A stretch of DNA of 8,484 nt, from the NCBI GenBank assembly GCA_027325115.1, contig DAHWFG010000449.1, positions 1-8,484 on the forward strand, in the 5' to 3' direction. The notes below the pieces were generated by a model, which ran no database searches, was not told where the DNA came from, and saw nothing but the letters and a program-made list of their open reading frames with translations. The number at the start of each line of letters is the position of its first letter. The first letter of the stretch is position 1. The translations under genes were made by a program, and so were the position numbers. Below are positions 1-5,412 of this stretch, one piece after another. The DNA comes from JAKBCQ01 sp021807585 (GTDB lineage Bacteria; Planctomycetota; Planctomycetia; Isosphaerales; Isosphaeraceae).

Positions 1-83
1 TTTCAATACGTCATTTTGACAAACGCCAGCTCGGTCGGCGCCTCGCCCTCCCGAAATCGACCTTTCTGCGTCTGTGATCTTAT

Positions 84-163
84 GGGAGGGCGAACCGCCG
101 TGTGAGCCGGCTTTCAATACGTCATTTTGACAAATGTCGGCTCGGTCGGCGCCTCGCCCTCCC
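84..163. repeat. REPIN-like hairpin unit, copy A
   Basis: The forward arm at 84-108 and the reverse arm at 139-163 enclose a 30-nt loop (109-138) containing TTTCAATACGTC and TTTTGACAAA. The arms differ only around the 11th-12th and 18th-20th base pairs. The same loop sequence opens the window at 1-23, so a further copy of the unit starts left of position 1. Confidence 0.85.
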
Positions 164-194
164 GGAATCGACATCTCGGCGCTGGTGATCTTAT

Positions 195-274
195 GGGAGG
201 GCGAACCGCCGTGTGAGCCCTTTTCAATAATATTATTATTACAAAGGCCGGCTCGGTCGACGCCTCGCCTTCCC
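195..274. repeat. REPIN-like hairpin unit, copy B, with a diverged loop
   Basis: The forward arm at 195-219 and the reverse arm at 250-274 enclose a 30-nt loop (220-249). The loop keeps the outer TTTCAATA and ACAAA of copy A, but its middle has become an AT-only stretch, TATTATTATTA. The reverse arm has two substitutions (GTCGAC for GTCGGC, CCTTCCC for CCCTCCC). Confidence 0.8.
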
Positions 275-280
275 GGAATA

Positions 281-313
281 CAAACGCCGGCTCGGTCGGC
301 GCCTCGCCCTCCC
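281..313. repeat. Extra solitary REP half-unit
   Basis: CAAACGCC followed by a full reverse arm (289-313) repeats 242-274 at a 39-nt offset, without a new forward arm. It therefore looks like a partial duplication at the right edge of the array. Similarity to the array stops just after 313. Confidence 0.7.
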
Positions 314-843
314 GAAGATACGTTCTCTTGACCCAAACCAAACCTGAGGACGACGCGGGGGCGAAGGGGGGAAATTCGCCGAGACTCGCTCGATCGCAGT
401 GATCTTCATCAAGTGCCGAAAGCAAGTCGATCAATCTAAATGTTGTGGGCAAACGACCGCGCGATCGGATTGCAAGACCCGTTTTCGGTTTTTCTCAATT
501 TTTTTACAGGCGGGTTGGGGATGCATGAAAAGGCTTGTTTTTGGGTGTTTTTCGAGACATCACGCTACAGAATTGTCTTATATCATGAAAAAATCGCCGC
601 GATTATGTTGTTTTTTGGAAACATTGCTCGGGGCTGTCGCGAATCGAATCGGAATTTCCAAGGATGCCGCGAACGGCGTTCGTGTGAGACGCTTGAGGAC
701 CCGAGATTTGGTTACAGGATCGTACGAACATCGTAGAAGATATCCCGATATATATGGTTAATTCCTTCCTTTCGATAATAACCGACGCCGCCGCGAACGA
801 TGGACAATAGAACCTGCTTCTACGACCCGGTTCGGCGTTCGGC
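314..843. other. Intergenic stretch without a supported gene, T-rich on the plus strand
   Basis: This 530-nt stretch separates the repeat array from the 3' end of the bestrophin gene. The plus strand has several T runs (around 499-507, 538-553 and 608-616), and its composition is clearly more AT-rich than the flanking genes. Open frames exist at 399-761 and 440-736, but their translations show no domain, no signal peptide and no planctomycete-like codon bias, so I do not call them. A small hairpin at 592-604 (AATCG-CCG-CGATT) is followed by a T run at 608-616. It resembles a weak plus-strand terminator, although no gene precedes it. Confidence 0.6.
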
Positions 844-1773
844 TCACGTTTCCGCGGCCGACGCGACTTCCTCGAATACGTCGAGTTCGATCCGCGCAGC
901 GTATTCGCTCATCGGTAAATGATTGAGTCGCTTTTTATCAAACGGATTTTCGAGCTCGACCCCCATCTGATCAAGCGATAAAATTGGATACGCGACAAGC
1001 ATCACGATAACGGGGGTCCACCAACCGAGTTTGGAAACGAGCGCGAAAGGGAGCGTCGCGAGATAGAGAAAAATGAACCGGCGGATCACGATCGCGACGA
1101 TTCGAGGCAAGGGGGTTCCCAAAATCCGTTCGCACCCTCCCGAGATATCGAGCAGCGACGCGCGGAGCGATTCGAGCGCGAGGAAATCGAATCCGTCGAT
1201 GCCCATTGAGCGAGCCTTACGGATGAGCGTGGCGATTTCGCCGACCGCGGCGGTCGGCATGTTGCGTCTTGCGACGATCTTCCCGGCGGTCTCTTCACCG
1301 ACGAGCGCGACGACATCGGGAAGCTCGCGCTCGTTTCTGAGATAATGCGCAACGACATGAGGAAACGATGCGACGGCGCGGGTGTATGAATCGCGCCAGG
1401 CTCGATCGCGAGGGCCGTGCGCCATCCCCGCGACGACCAGATCGCGACACCGATTCGTCATCGTCCCCCAGAGTTTGCGCGCCTCCCACCACCGCTCGTA
1501 ACCCGCGTTCGTCCGCGCAACCAGCAACACGCCGAGGACGGCGCCTGCGTATTCGAGCGGCGCCACCTCGATTCCGAGCGACCACGCGCCGAAGTCGTCG
1601 AACCAGGTGATCGCGGTCGCGATCGCTCCGAAGATCACCGTCCTCGGTAAAACCGCGGGGGAAGTCGAGCCCGTGATCGCGAACGCATCGCGCCAGAACG
1701 CGCGGGTGCGCGTCGAAGGATCGCTCAACGTCCTTGCCTTCAAGAATTTCTTAATATTTTTATAAAGATTCAT
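844..1773 (-). CDS. Bestrophin family membrane channel
   Basis: A 309-residue integral membrane protein of the bestrophin/UPF0187 family (PF01062), whose characterised members form pentameric anion or cation channels in the cytoplasmic membrane. Family hallmarks are visible: the hydrophobic helix at about 38-58; the second helix running into RTNAGYERWWEARKLWG (87-103); CERILGTPLP (214-223); the third and fourth helices (about 226-248 and 251-266); and LDQMGVELENPFDK (267-280) followed by NHLPM (284-288). The length matches bacterial homologues. The ATG at 1773 gives a complete N-terminus but has no clear Shine-Dalgarno sequence; a strong hairpin ends 7 nt before it. It lies 80 nt downstream of the aromatic-rich secreted protein gene on the same strand and could be co-transcribed. 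Ion selectivity cannot be read from the sequence. Confidence 0.93.
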   Translation of the reverse strand: MNLYKNIKKFLKARTLSDPSTRTRAFWRDAFAITGSTSPAVLPRTVIFGAIATAITWFDDFGAWSLGIEVAPLEYAGAVLGVLLVARTNAGYERWWEARKLWGTMTNRCRDLVVAGMAHGPRDRAWRDSYTRAVASFPHVVAHYLRNERELPDVVALVGEETAGKIVARRNMPTAAVGEIATLIRKARSMGIDGFDFLALESLRASLLDISGGCERILGTPLPRIVAIVIRRFIFLYLATLPFALVSKLGWWTPVIVMLVAYPILSLDQMGVELENPFDKKRLNHLPMSEYAARIELDVFEEVASAAET

Positions 1774-1780
1774 ATTGATA

Positions 1781-1812
1781 AAGCCGGGGACGCCTCGCGG
1801 CGACCTCGGCTT
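1781..1812 (-). promoter_or_regulatory. Strong GNRA-capped hairpin just before the bestrophin start
   Basis: On the minus strand the sequence folds as AAGCCG-A-GG-T-CGCC, loop GCGA, then GGCG-T-CC-C-CGGCTT: twelve base pairs with two 1x1 mismatches and a GNRA tetraloop. It ends 7 nt before the bestrophin ATG, where a ribosome-binding site would lie, and its purine-rich GAGGCG is inside the stem. It has no T run, so it is a poor terminator. Possible roles are translational control or mRNA processing between the secreted-protein gene and the channel gene. Confidence 0.55.
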
Positions 1813-1853
1813 GAATATATTTTGATGAATCGTCTTTAACCGAAGCGTGAATG

Positions 1854-2390
1854 TCAGATCGAATCAAAGAAGCGATTCTTGTGCGAATCATTGAAGAGGA
1901 ACGGCCAGGGGAATGCTCCGGGACCGGGAACGATCGGATCAAGATCGTACACGGGTGAATAGCAACCGCCGTCGTAATATCCGCACACCGGTTTAAATGG
2001 ATGAATGTAATTGCCGATCCATCGACCGTAGGCGCGATTTTTATAGCCGCATTGTTGACCGACCGAGCTCGATCCCGGCAGGCCGCTGAACGACGGGTTG
2101 TAGCACTTGACGCAATCGGTCTTCCACGGCATTCCGTAGATTCCGCCGTGGCGAAGGAAATTGGGATACCAGAATTTCCGTTTGCCGGCCCACTGGGTGT
2201 CGTAAAAATTTTCGCGGTACGGGTCGGGGGGAAGAACGCGCTGCATGGGGACGTAACGCGTCACCGCCCCCGAACGGTTCTCGGTCTCGGGAACAAAATA
2301 TCCCGATCCGGTTAACTGAGCGCGCGCCGGCGTGCTCGATAAGAGCGCGGCGACCACGCCGAGCGTGATTCCGCCGAGGATCGACCGCAT
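1854..2390 (-). CDS. Secreted aromatic-rich protein of unknown function
   Basis: A 178-residue exported protein that I do not recognise. Residues 1-24 form a clean signal peptide (MRSILGG, a hydrophobic core to about 19, then PARA before Q25). The mature 154 residues hold about 30 aromatic residues (Y, W, F), many prolines and five cysteines: a CVKC pair at 93-96, then C114, C136 and C143. No transmembrane helix follows, so the product is probably periplasmic or in the cell envelope. The start at 2390 has AAGGA at a 6-nt spacing. An in-frame ATG at 2411 also has a good AGGAGG at 9 nt and would add seven residues, so the start is not certain. I prefer 2390 because the resulting N-terminus (MRSILGG) matches that of the next upstream gene (MRFLLGG). 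The odd cysteine count suggests a free thiol, metal site or intermolecular disulfide. Confidence 0.82.
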   Translation of the reverse strand: MRSILGGITLGVVAALLSSTPARAQLTGSGYFVPETENRSGAVTRYVPMQRVLPPDPYRENFYDTQWAGKRKFWYPNFLRHGGIYGMPWKTDCVKCYNPSFSGLPGSSSVGQQCGYKNRAYGRWIGNYIHPFKPVCGYYDGGCYSPVYDLDPIVPGPGAFPWPFLFNDSHKNRFFDSI

Positions 2391-2396
2391 CGAACA
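2391..2396 (-). promoter_or_regulatory. Spacer and ribosome-binding sites deciding the start of the aromatic-rich protein
   Basis: On the minus strand, AAGGA (complement of 2397-2401) is 6 nt from the ATG at 2390. A second site, AGGAGG (complement of 2421-2426), is 9 nt from the in-frame ATG at 2411. Both are well formed, so two N-termini (178 or 185 residues) are possible; both retain the signal peptide. Confidence 0.6.
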
Positions 2397-2618
2397 TCCT
2401 TGAACCAACATGGAACGGGCCCTCCTGACGAACGGCTGCAAGCCGCCGCATCGGATCGGACAGGAAAACTCTCAGGCGACGCGAACGAACCGCGTCGCGC
2501 ACGACCGCCTCGATTCGCGGCGGATGCTCGCCGAGAGGAAACTCGGGGAGCGAAGCGAATCCGAATGTTATCATCGGTTCCATTCGCCGATCCGCTTCGC
2601 TCCAAACCGACCAAAATT

Positions 2619-2634
2619 GTTCGATTTCTCGAAC
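2619..2634 (-). terminator. Possible short intrinsic terminator after the Cys-module gene
   Basis: Two bases after the TAA stop at 2637, the minus strand reads GTTCGA-GAAA-TCGAAC, a perfect 6-bp stem with a GAAA tetraloop, followed by AATTTTGG. The stem is short and the T run is only four bases, so termination would be weak. The position directly after the stop codon supports the call. Confidence 0.42.
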
Positions 2635-2636
2635 GC

Positions 2637-3770
2637 TTACGGGTCGATGTCGCTCATGGGCGGAAACGCGAAGAAATCACGCGGCGATCGCGTCGTCACG
2701 ACATACGGCACATATCCCGGGGTCAGCGGCACGGGTCCGCCGGCGCCCACGAAATATTGGATCCGATTGCGATGCAACAGCTTATCGACGAGCGATTTCA
2801 TGTGCCCGGCGCCGTTTCCCAGGCAGTTCTTACAGCCCTTGCCGCCGCAGCTTGAACACTGGAACGGGTGAAGAATTTTGCCCAGGCCGTTGCAATTGAC
2901 GCAGCCGTTTCCGCCGCAGCTTGAGCAGAGCGACGATCCACCCGAATTGGCGCATCGACCGCATCCCTTGCCGCCGCAGAATCCGCACCCGGCGGCTTGA
3001 CCGCCGAAACCGTTTCCGCCGCACAGGCCGCAGCCCCTGCCGCCACACGATCCGCATTTCGCGGCTTTAAGCCCCTTGCCGCCGTGCCCGTGTGATCCAA
3101 TCACAACCCCCTGCCCCGTCGCGACGGGTCCCGCCTGAGGCGTCGTCGTGATGTAAGTCGTCGCTTTGCCGGGTGCTTGATGATGCGAGTGCGCGTGCTT
3201 CGGTTGCGCGACCGCGACCTGAGGGGTCGCCGCGGCCTGGGGAGTCGCCGCGGGATATGCATGGCCGTGACCCGCGAGCAACCCTTTTCCCTTGCCGCAG
3301 AGACCGCAGCCTGCGCCGCCGCAGCCCCTACAAGCCGATCCCGCGGCGCCGCCGCGGCAGAGGCCGCAACCCGCTCCGCCGCAGAGGCCGCAGCCCGATC
3401 CGCCGCCATGGCCGAACAGGCCGTCGTGGCCGCATCCCGGTCCGCACGCGCCGTCGTGGTGGAACAGCCGTCCCAACCCGCCGCAATTCCCGCATCCGGC
3501 GCCGCCGCATTTATTGCAAAGCAGGCCCATGCCGCCGAACGCCGAGGACAGACTTCCAATTTTTTTATGCACATATCCCAGATGATCTTTGGCGTAACTC
3601 CCGTATGGTACGGGAGGCGCCGGCATTTCTTGACCCGTGTTGACGTCGACCGCGGGTACGACCTTGGGAATCGTGTGGCTAAAAAGCCCCGCCGAAGCCG
3701 CGGTCGCGAGGAGGAAAGGCAAGGCGATCGCCAAGGCCCCCGTCCTCAATCCTCCCAATAAGAAGCGCAT
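2637..3770 (-). CDS. Secreted protein with seven CxxCGGxGCxxC modules
   Basis: A 377-residue exported protein. The signal peptide is residues 1-27 (MRFLLGG, hydrophobic core, ATAASA before G28). The mature chain has seven copies of C-x2-C-G-G-x-G-C-x2-C, at about 85-96, 127-138, 147-158, 239-250, 262-273, 282-293 and 305-316, plus a CGPGC at 109-113: thirty cysteines in all. Each module is two directly joined CxxCxGxG half-sites, the repeat of the DnaJ zinc-finger region, but there is no J domain and the protein is exported, so it is not a chaperone of that type. A His/Gly/Pro-rich linker (about 168-238, including HAHSHH) splits modules 1-3 from 4-7. The C-terminus is proline- and aromatic-rich. 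The start at 3770 has AAGGGAG 5 nt upstream; the longer reading from 3809 would bury the signal peptide. Zinc/metal binding or disulfide crosslinking is inferred, and the family is unknown to me. Confidence 0.85.
   Translation of the reverse strand: MRFLLGGLRTGALAIALPFLLATAASAGLFSHTIPKVVPAVDVNTGQEMPAPPVPYGSYAKDHLGYVHKKIGSLSSAFGGMGLLCNKCGGAGCGNCGGLGRLFHHDGACGPGCGHDGLFGHGGGSGCGLCGGAGCGLCRGGAAGSACRGCGGAGCGLCGKGKGLLAGHGHAYPAATPQAAATPQVAVAQPKHAHSHHQAPGKATTYITTTPQAGPVATGQGVVIGSHGHGGKGLKAAKCGSCGGRGCGLCGGNGFGGQAAGCGFCGGKGCGRCANSGGSSLCSSCGGNGCVNCNGLGKILHPFQCSSCGGKGCKNCLGNGAGHMKSLVDKLLHRNRIQYFVGAGGPVPLTPGYVPYVVTTRSPRDFFAFPPMSDIDP
2828..3514 (-). repeat. Coding repeat region: CxxCGGxGC modules
   Basis: The seven Cys modules are repeated at DNA level too: the plus strand shows recurrent GCCGCCGCA, CCGCAGCC and GGCCGCA blocks. 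Similar codons in neighbouring modules (GCGLCGGAGCGLC, then CRGCGGAGCGLC) suggest growth by duplication or slippage. The long Arg/Ala/Pro-rich open frames on both strands here are by-products of this low complexity and are not genes. Confidence 0.7.
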
Positions 3771-4209
3771 GGTCACTCCCTTGATAATCATCAGATCGGT
3801 GAATTCCATCCTGGAGTGTCCGGCGCTCGCGCGGAACGCGTGATCGTCTTCGGACGCGGGGCCGAGTTCGGCCGACGCCTTCCGAAACGCTTCGATCCGG
3901 CGCCGCGCGACCCGTTTTCCTGGTTATGAAAGCTCGTCGAAGGTCGGAGCGAAACGTTCGTGGAATCGAACCGATCCTCGATCGAAGATCGATCCCCCGG
4001 TTGCATTTCAGCTTCTCGTCATTGCATCGACCGTTTCGACCCGTCGACTGCAACCTATCCGCGAGATTCGCCGAATCGATCAATCGGCCAAGGCCGGCCC
4101 CCGCCTCGCAGCTCCGCGAGACGGAGACCGGCCTCTTGATTCGCCGATCGTACTCGATAATAAGCCGATCTTCATTAATCCCTATTGCTAATACGTTGAG
4201 GCTTCTCGC
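3771..4209. other. Intergenic stretch between two secreted Cys-protein genes
   Basis: This 439-nt gap carries the ribosome-binding site of the Cys-module gene (AAGGGAG, complement of 3776-3782) and, further right, a large hairpin (4091-4134). I see no convincing -35/-10 pair on the minus strand. Open frames at 3679-4083 (minus) and 3926-4225 (plus) have Arg/Ser-rich, featureless translations and are rejected. Short CGATCG/GATC palindromes are frequent, for example around 3976-3994. The promoter of the Cys-module gene probably lies here but cannot be placed. Confidence 0.55.
4091..4134. terminator. Large GC-rich hairpin downstream of the CxxC/His-rich gene
   Basis: AGGCCGG (4091-4097) pairs with CCGGCCT (4128-4134). 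Inside, CCG-C-CTCGC pairs with GCGAG-A-CGG around a 6-nt loop. This gives 15 base pairs with one asymmetric internal loop and one mismatch. It lies 75 nt beyond the stop codon of the minus-strand gene ending at 4210. No T run follows on either strand, so it may be a factor-dependent terminator, an mRNA 3'-end stabiliser or another structured element. Confidence 0.4.
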
Positions 4210-5049
4210 TCACTTCGCGTTATAGATCATCTGCGCGGGAACCGAATCGATTTTCTCATCGTTATTCTTAAACGTTTCGCGGGCGTGCGCAACCCGCGCC
4301 GGATCTTGCCGACGCCCGCGGATGAAGCTCACTCCCGGCAACACGCGAACCCACGAACTCGTCAACTCGCGCACGCCTTCCATCTTCGAGGGACGCGACT
4401 TAATCAATCCGTCCTCCTGATTGGGATTCGGCTTGCCCGTTTTGGCGGTTTTATCGACGACGGCGCGTCCCGGCTTGGCCGCGTGATCGACGTTCCCCAG
4501 TTCGTTGCCGGCGGCGTACGGCGACGCTTCTTGCATGTTGGGATCATAATGCGTTCGCATCACGCCGACCGGAGTCGGTTCGGTCAGCGGCAGCGCTTCA
4601 CCCACCATGGCGTGCCCCGCGGCTTCCTCACCCACAACCGCATGCCCGGCGACTTCCTCCGTGGGAATCATCCCCGGATGATTCATCCCCGCGTAAGCCT
4701 CGGCGGGAGCTCCAGGGCTGAATTTAGGATCGAGCACGAGCGGCATGTTCGAGCTCTCCATCGCCGCCTTGCAGCTCGCGCACACCTCGCCGACGGGCGC
4801 CCCCTCGTAAGCGACGGCGCCGGGGGGAATTGACACCTCGCCGCTCTCAAGCTTCTTCATGCATTTGGAACAAACATGAATAGGAGAAGCTTGTTTTATA
4901 TGCTTGTGAGGATGATGATGGAACAAGCCCGTCGGCTTTCCCTTTTGGCATTTCGGGCAATTCGGATCGATTTCATTGCCGCGAGTCGTCGACGCGGCGA
5001 CGAGCCCCAGGCCGACGACGGACGCGCACAGCGCTTGACCAATTCGCAT
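4210..5049 (-). CDS. Secreted protein with three CxxC pairs and a His-rich segment
   Basis: A 279-residue exported protein that I cannot assign to a family. Residues 1-24 form a signal peptide (MRIGQALCASVVGLGLVAAS). The N-terminal half of the mature chain has three evenly spaced CxxC pairs, CPKC (31-34), CSKC (60-63) and CASC (90-93), with HHHPHKH at 44-50 between the first two: the look of a metal-binding (zinc ribbon or rubredoxin-like knuckle) region. A ten-residue tandem repeat follows (EEVAGHAVVG / EEAAGHAMVG, 131-150). The C-terminal part is charged and has no cysteines. The start at 5049 has AAGGAG at 6-nt spacing; the longer frame to 5211 is Arg-rich and hides the signal peptide. C8 lies too early in the signal peptide to be a lipobox. 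The gene diverges from the Cys-cluster protein gene at 5413. Confidence 0.82.
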   Translation of the reverse strand: MRIGQALCASVVGLGLVAASTTRGNEIDPNCPKCQKGKPTGLFHHHPHKHIKQASPIHVCSKCMKKLESGEVSIPPGAVAYEGAPVGEVCASCKAAMESSNMPLVLDPKFSPGAPAEAYAGMNHPGMIPTEEVAGHAVVGEEAAGHAMVGEALPLTEPTPVGVMRTHYDPNMQEASPYAAGNELGNVDHAAKPGRAVVDKTAKTGKPNPNQEDGLIKSRPSKMEGVRELTSSWVRVLPGVSFIRGRRQDPARVAHARETFKNNDEKIDSVPAQMIYNAK

Positions 5050-5412
5050 CGGAAACTCCTTTTCCTCGCAACGGGGACTCGAACGCTTCCGAATCGAAGC
5101 GGAGATCGTTCCATCCCTTACCCGGCGCAAGTCGTTTGCTCTCCGCAATCGACGACCCGCGCGACCGATTCGACGGTCGGCCGCGAGCGGCGCTTCCGCC
5201 ATTACCACCATTCATCGGATAATTCCCCTCGCGGCTTGCGAAAAACCGCGCAACTCAATACGAACGTCAATTTCATCCCCCTCTTGACTCGATCGCCCGT
5301 CGCGTCGACGATAACGGCATTCGATCGGATCGAGAGGGGGGATATGCCGCCCGACGACGGTTCGATCAAGTTTGTATCGGTTGATCCAACGCCCGACTCC
5401 CAAGAGCCCGCC
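5050..5412. other. Divergent intergenic region between two secreted Cys-protein genes
   Basis: This 363-nt region must hold the start signals for both flanking genes. Visible items are the minus-strand AAGGAG ribosome-binding site (complement of 5056-5061), a small inverted repeat CGACCG-ATTCGA-CGGTCG (5162-5179), a TTGACT at 5284-5289 that could be a -35 element for the plus-strand gene (the -10 at 17 nt, GACGAT, is poor), and a hairpin at 5277-5340. No further gene is supported. Confidence 0.5.
5277..5340 (+). promoter_or_regulatory. Inverted repeat that includes a possible ribosome-binding site
   Basis: CCCCCTCT (5277-5284) pairs with AGAGGGGG (5333-5340), and CGATCG (5290-5295) with CGATCG (5322-5327), separated by a 5x5 internal loop and closed by a 26-nt loop. 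The right arm is a Shine-Dalgarno-like purine run just before an in-frame ATG at 5344. If translation starts there, the hairpin would hide the site. If it starts at 5413, the hairpin is an upstream leader element or an operator. Confidence 0.4.

Larger units (their letters stand above)
1..313. repeat. Tandem REP/REPIN-like inverted-repeat array, 111-bp period
   Basis: Two 25-nt arms alternate. The forward arm (begins GGGAGGGCGA, ends GAGCC) lies at 84-108 and 195-219. The reverse arm (begins GGCTCGG, ends GCCCTCCC) lies at 28-52, 139-163, 250-274 and 289-313. Successive reverse arms 28, 139, 250 and forward arms 84, 195 are each exactly 111 nt apart. Each forward arm and the reverse arm after it are near-perfect inverted copies: 20 of 25 positions pair by Watson-Crick rules plus one G-T, giving stems of 10, 5 and 5 bp around a 30-nt loop. 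This is the layout of a REPIN (two inverted REP sequences). The left end is cut by the window. No associated transposase (RAYT) is present here. Confidence 0.88.

Noticed and set aside
1..313. CRISPR array
   Set aside because: The period is 111 bp with conserved inverted arms, and the intervals between repeats are related to each other rather than unique spacers.
592..616. Plus-strand intrinsic terminator
   Set aside because: The stem is only 5 bp and no upstream plus-strand gene exists for it to serve.
399..761. Open frames of 120 and 98 residues on the plus strand in the T-rich island
   Set aside because: No domain, signal peptide, credible ribosome-binding site or codon bias; composition differs from all supported genes.
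790..838. Terminator after the bestrophin gene
   Set aside because: Only competing 5-8 bp pairings (GAACC/GGTTC; CGCCGAAC with a bulge) and no T run on the minus strand.
1814..1819. TATATT as a -10 box for the bestrophin gene (minus strand)
   Set aside because: No acceptable -35 at normal spacing, and the implied transcription start would fall inside the hairpin.
2041..2614. Minus-strand frames of 180 and 100 residues overlapping the aromatic-rich gene
   Set aside because: Arg-rich, featureless translations overlapping a gene with a signal peptide and a good ribosome-binding site.
3173..3761. Long plus-strand frames opposite the Cys-module gene
   Set aside because: Arg/Ala/Pro low-complexity translations are shadows of the repeated Cys/Gly codons on the minus strand.
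3679..4225. Frames in the gap upstream of the Cys-module gene, on both strands
   Set aside because: Arg/Ser-rich with no motif; one overlaps the signal peptide coding region of the accepted gene.
5050..5211. N-terminal extension of the CxxC/His-rich protein to 5211
   Set aside because: The extra 54 residues are Arg-rich and precede a clear signal peptide and ribosome-binding site at 5049.
4876..5343. N-terminal extension of the Cys-cluster protein back to 4876
   Set aside because: It overlaps the divergent gene and lacks features of coding sequence; starts at 5413 or 5344 are better.
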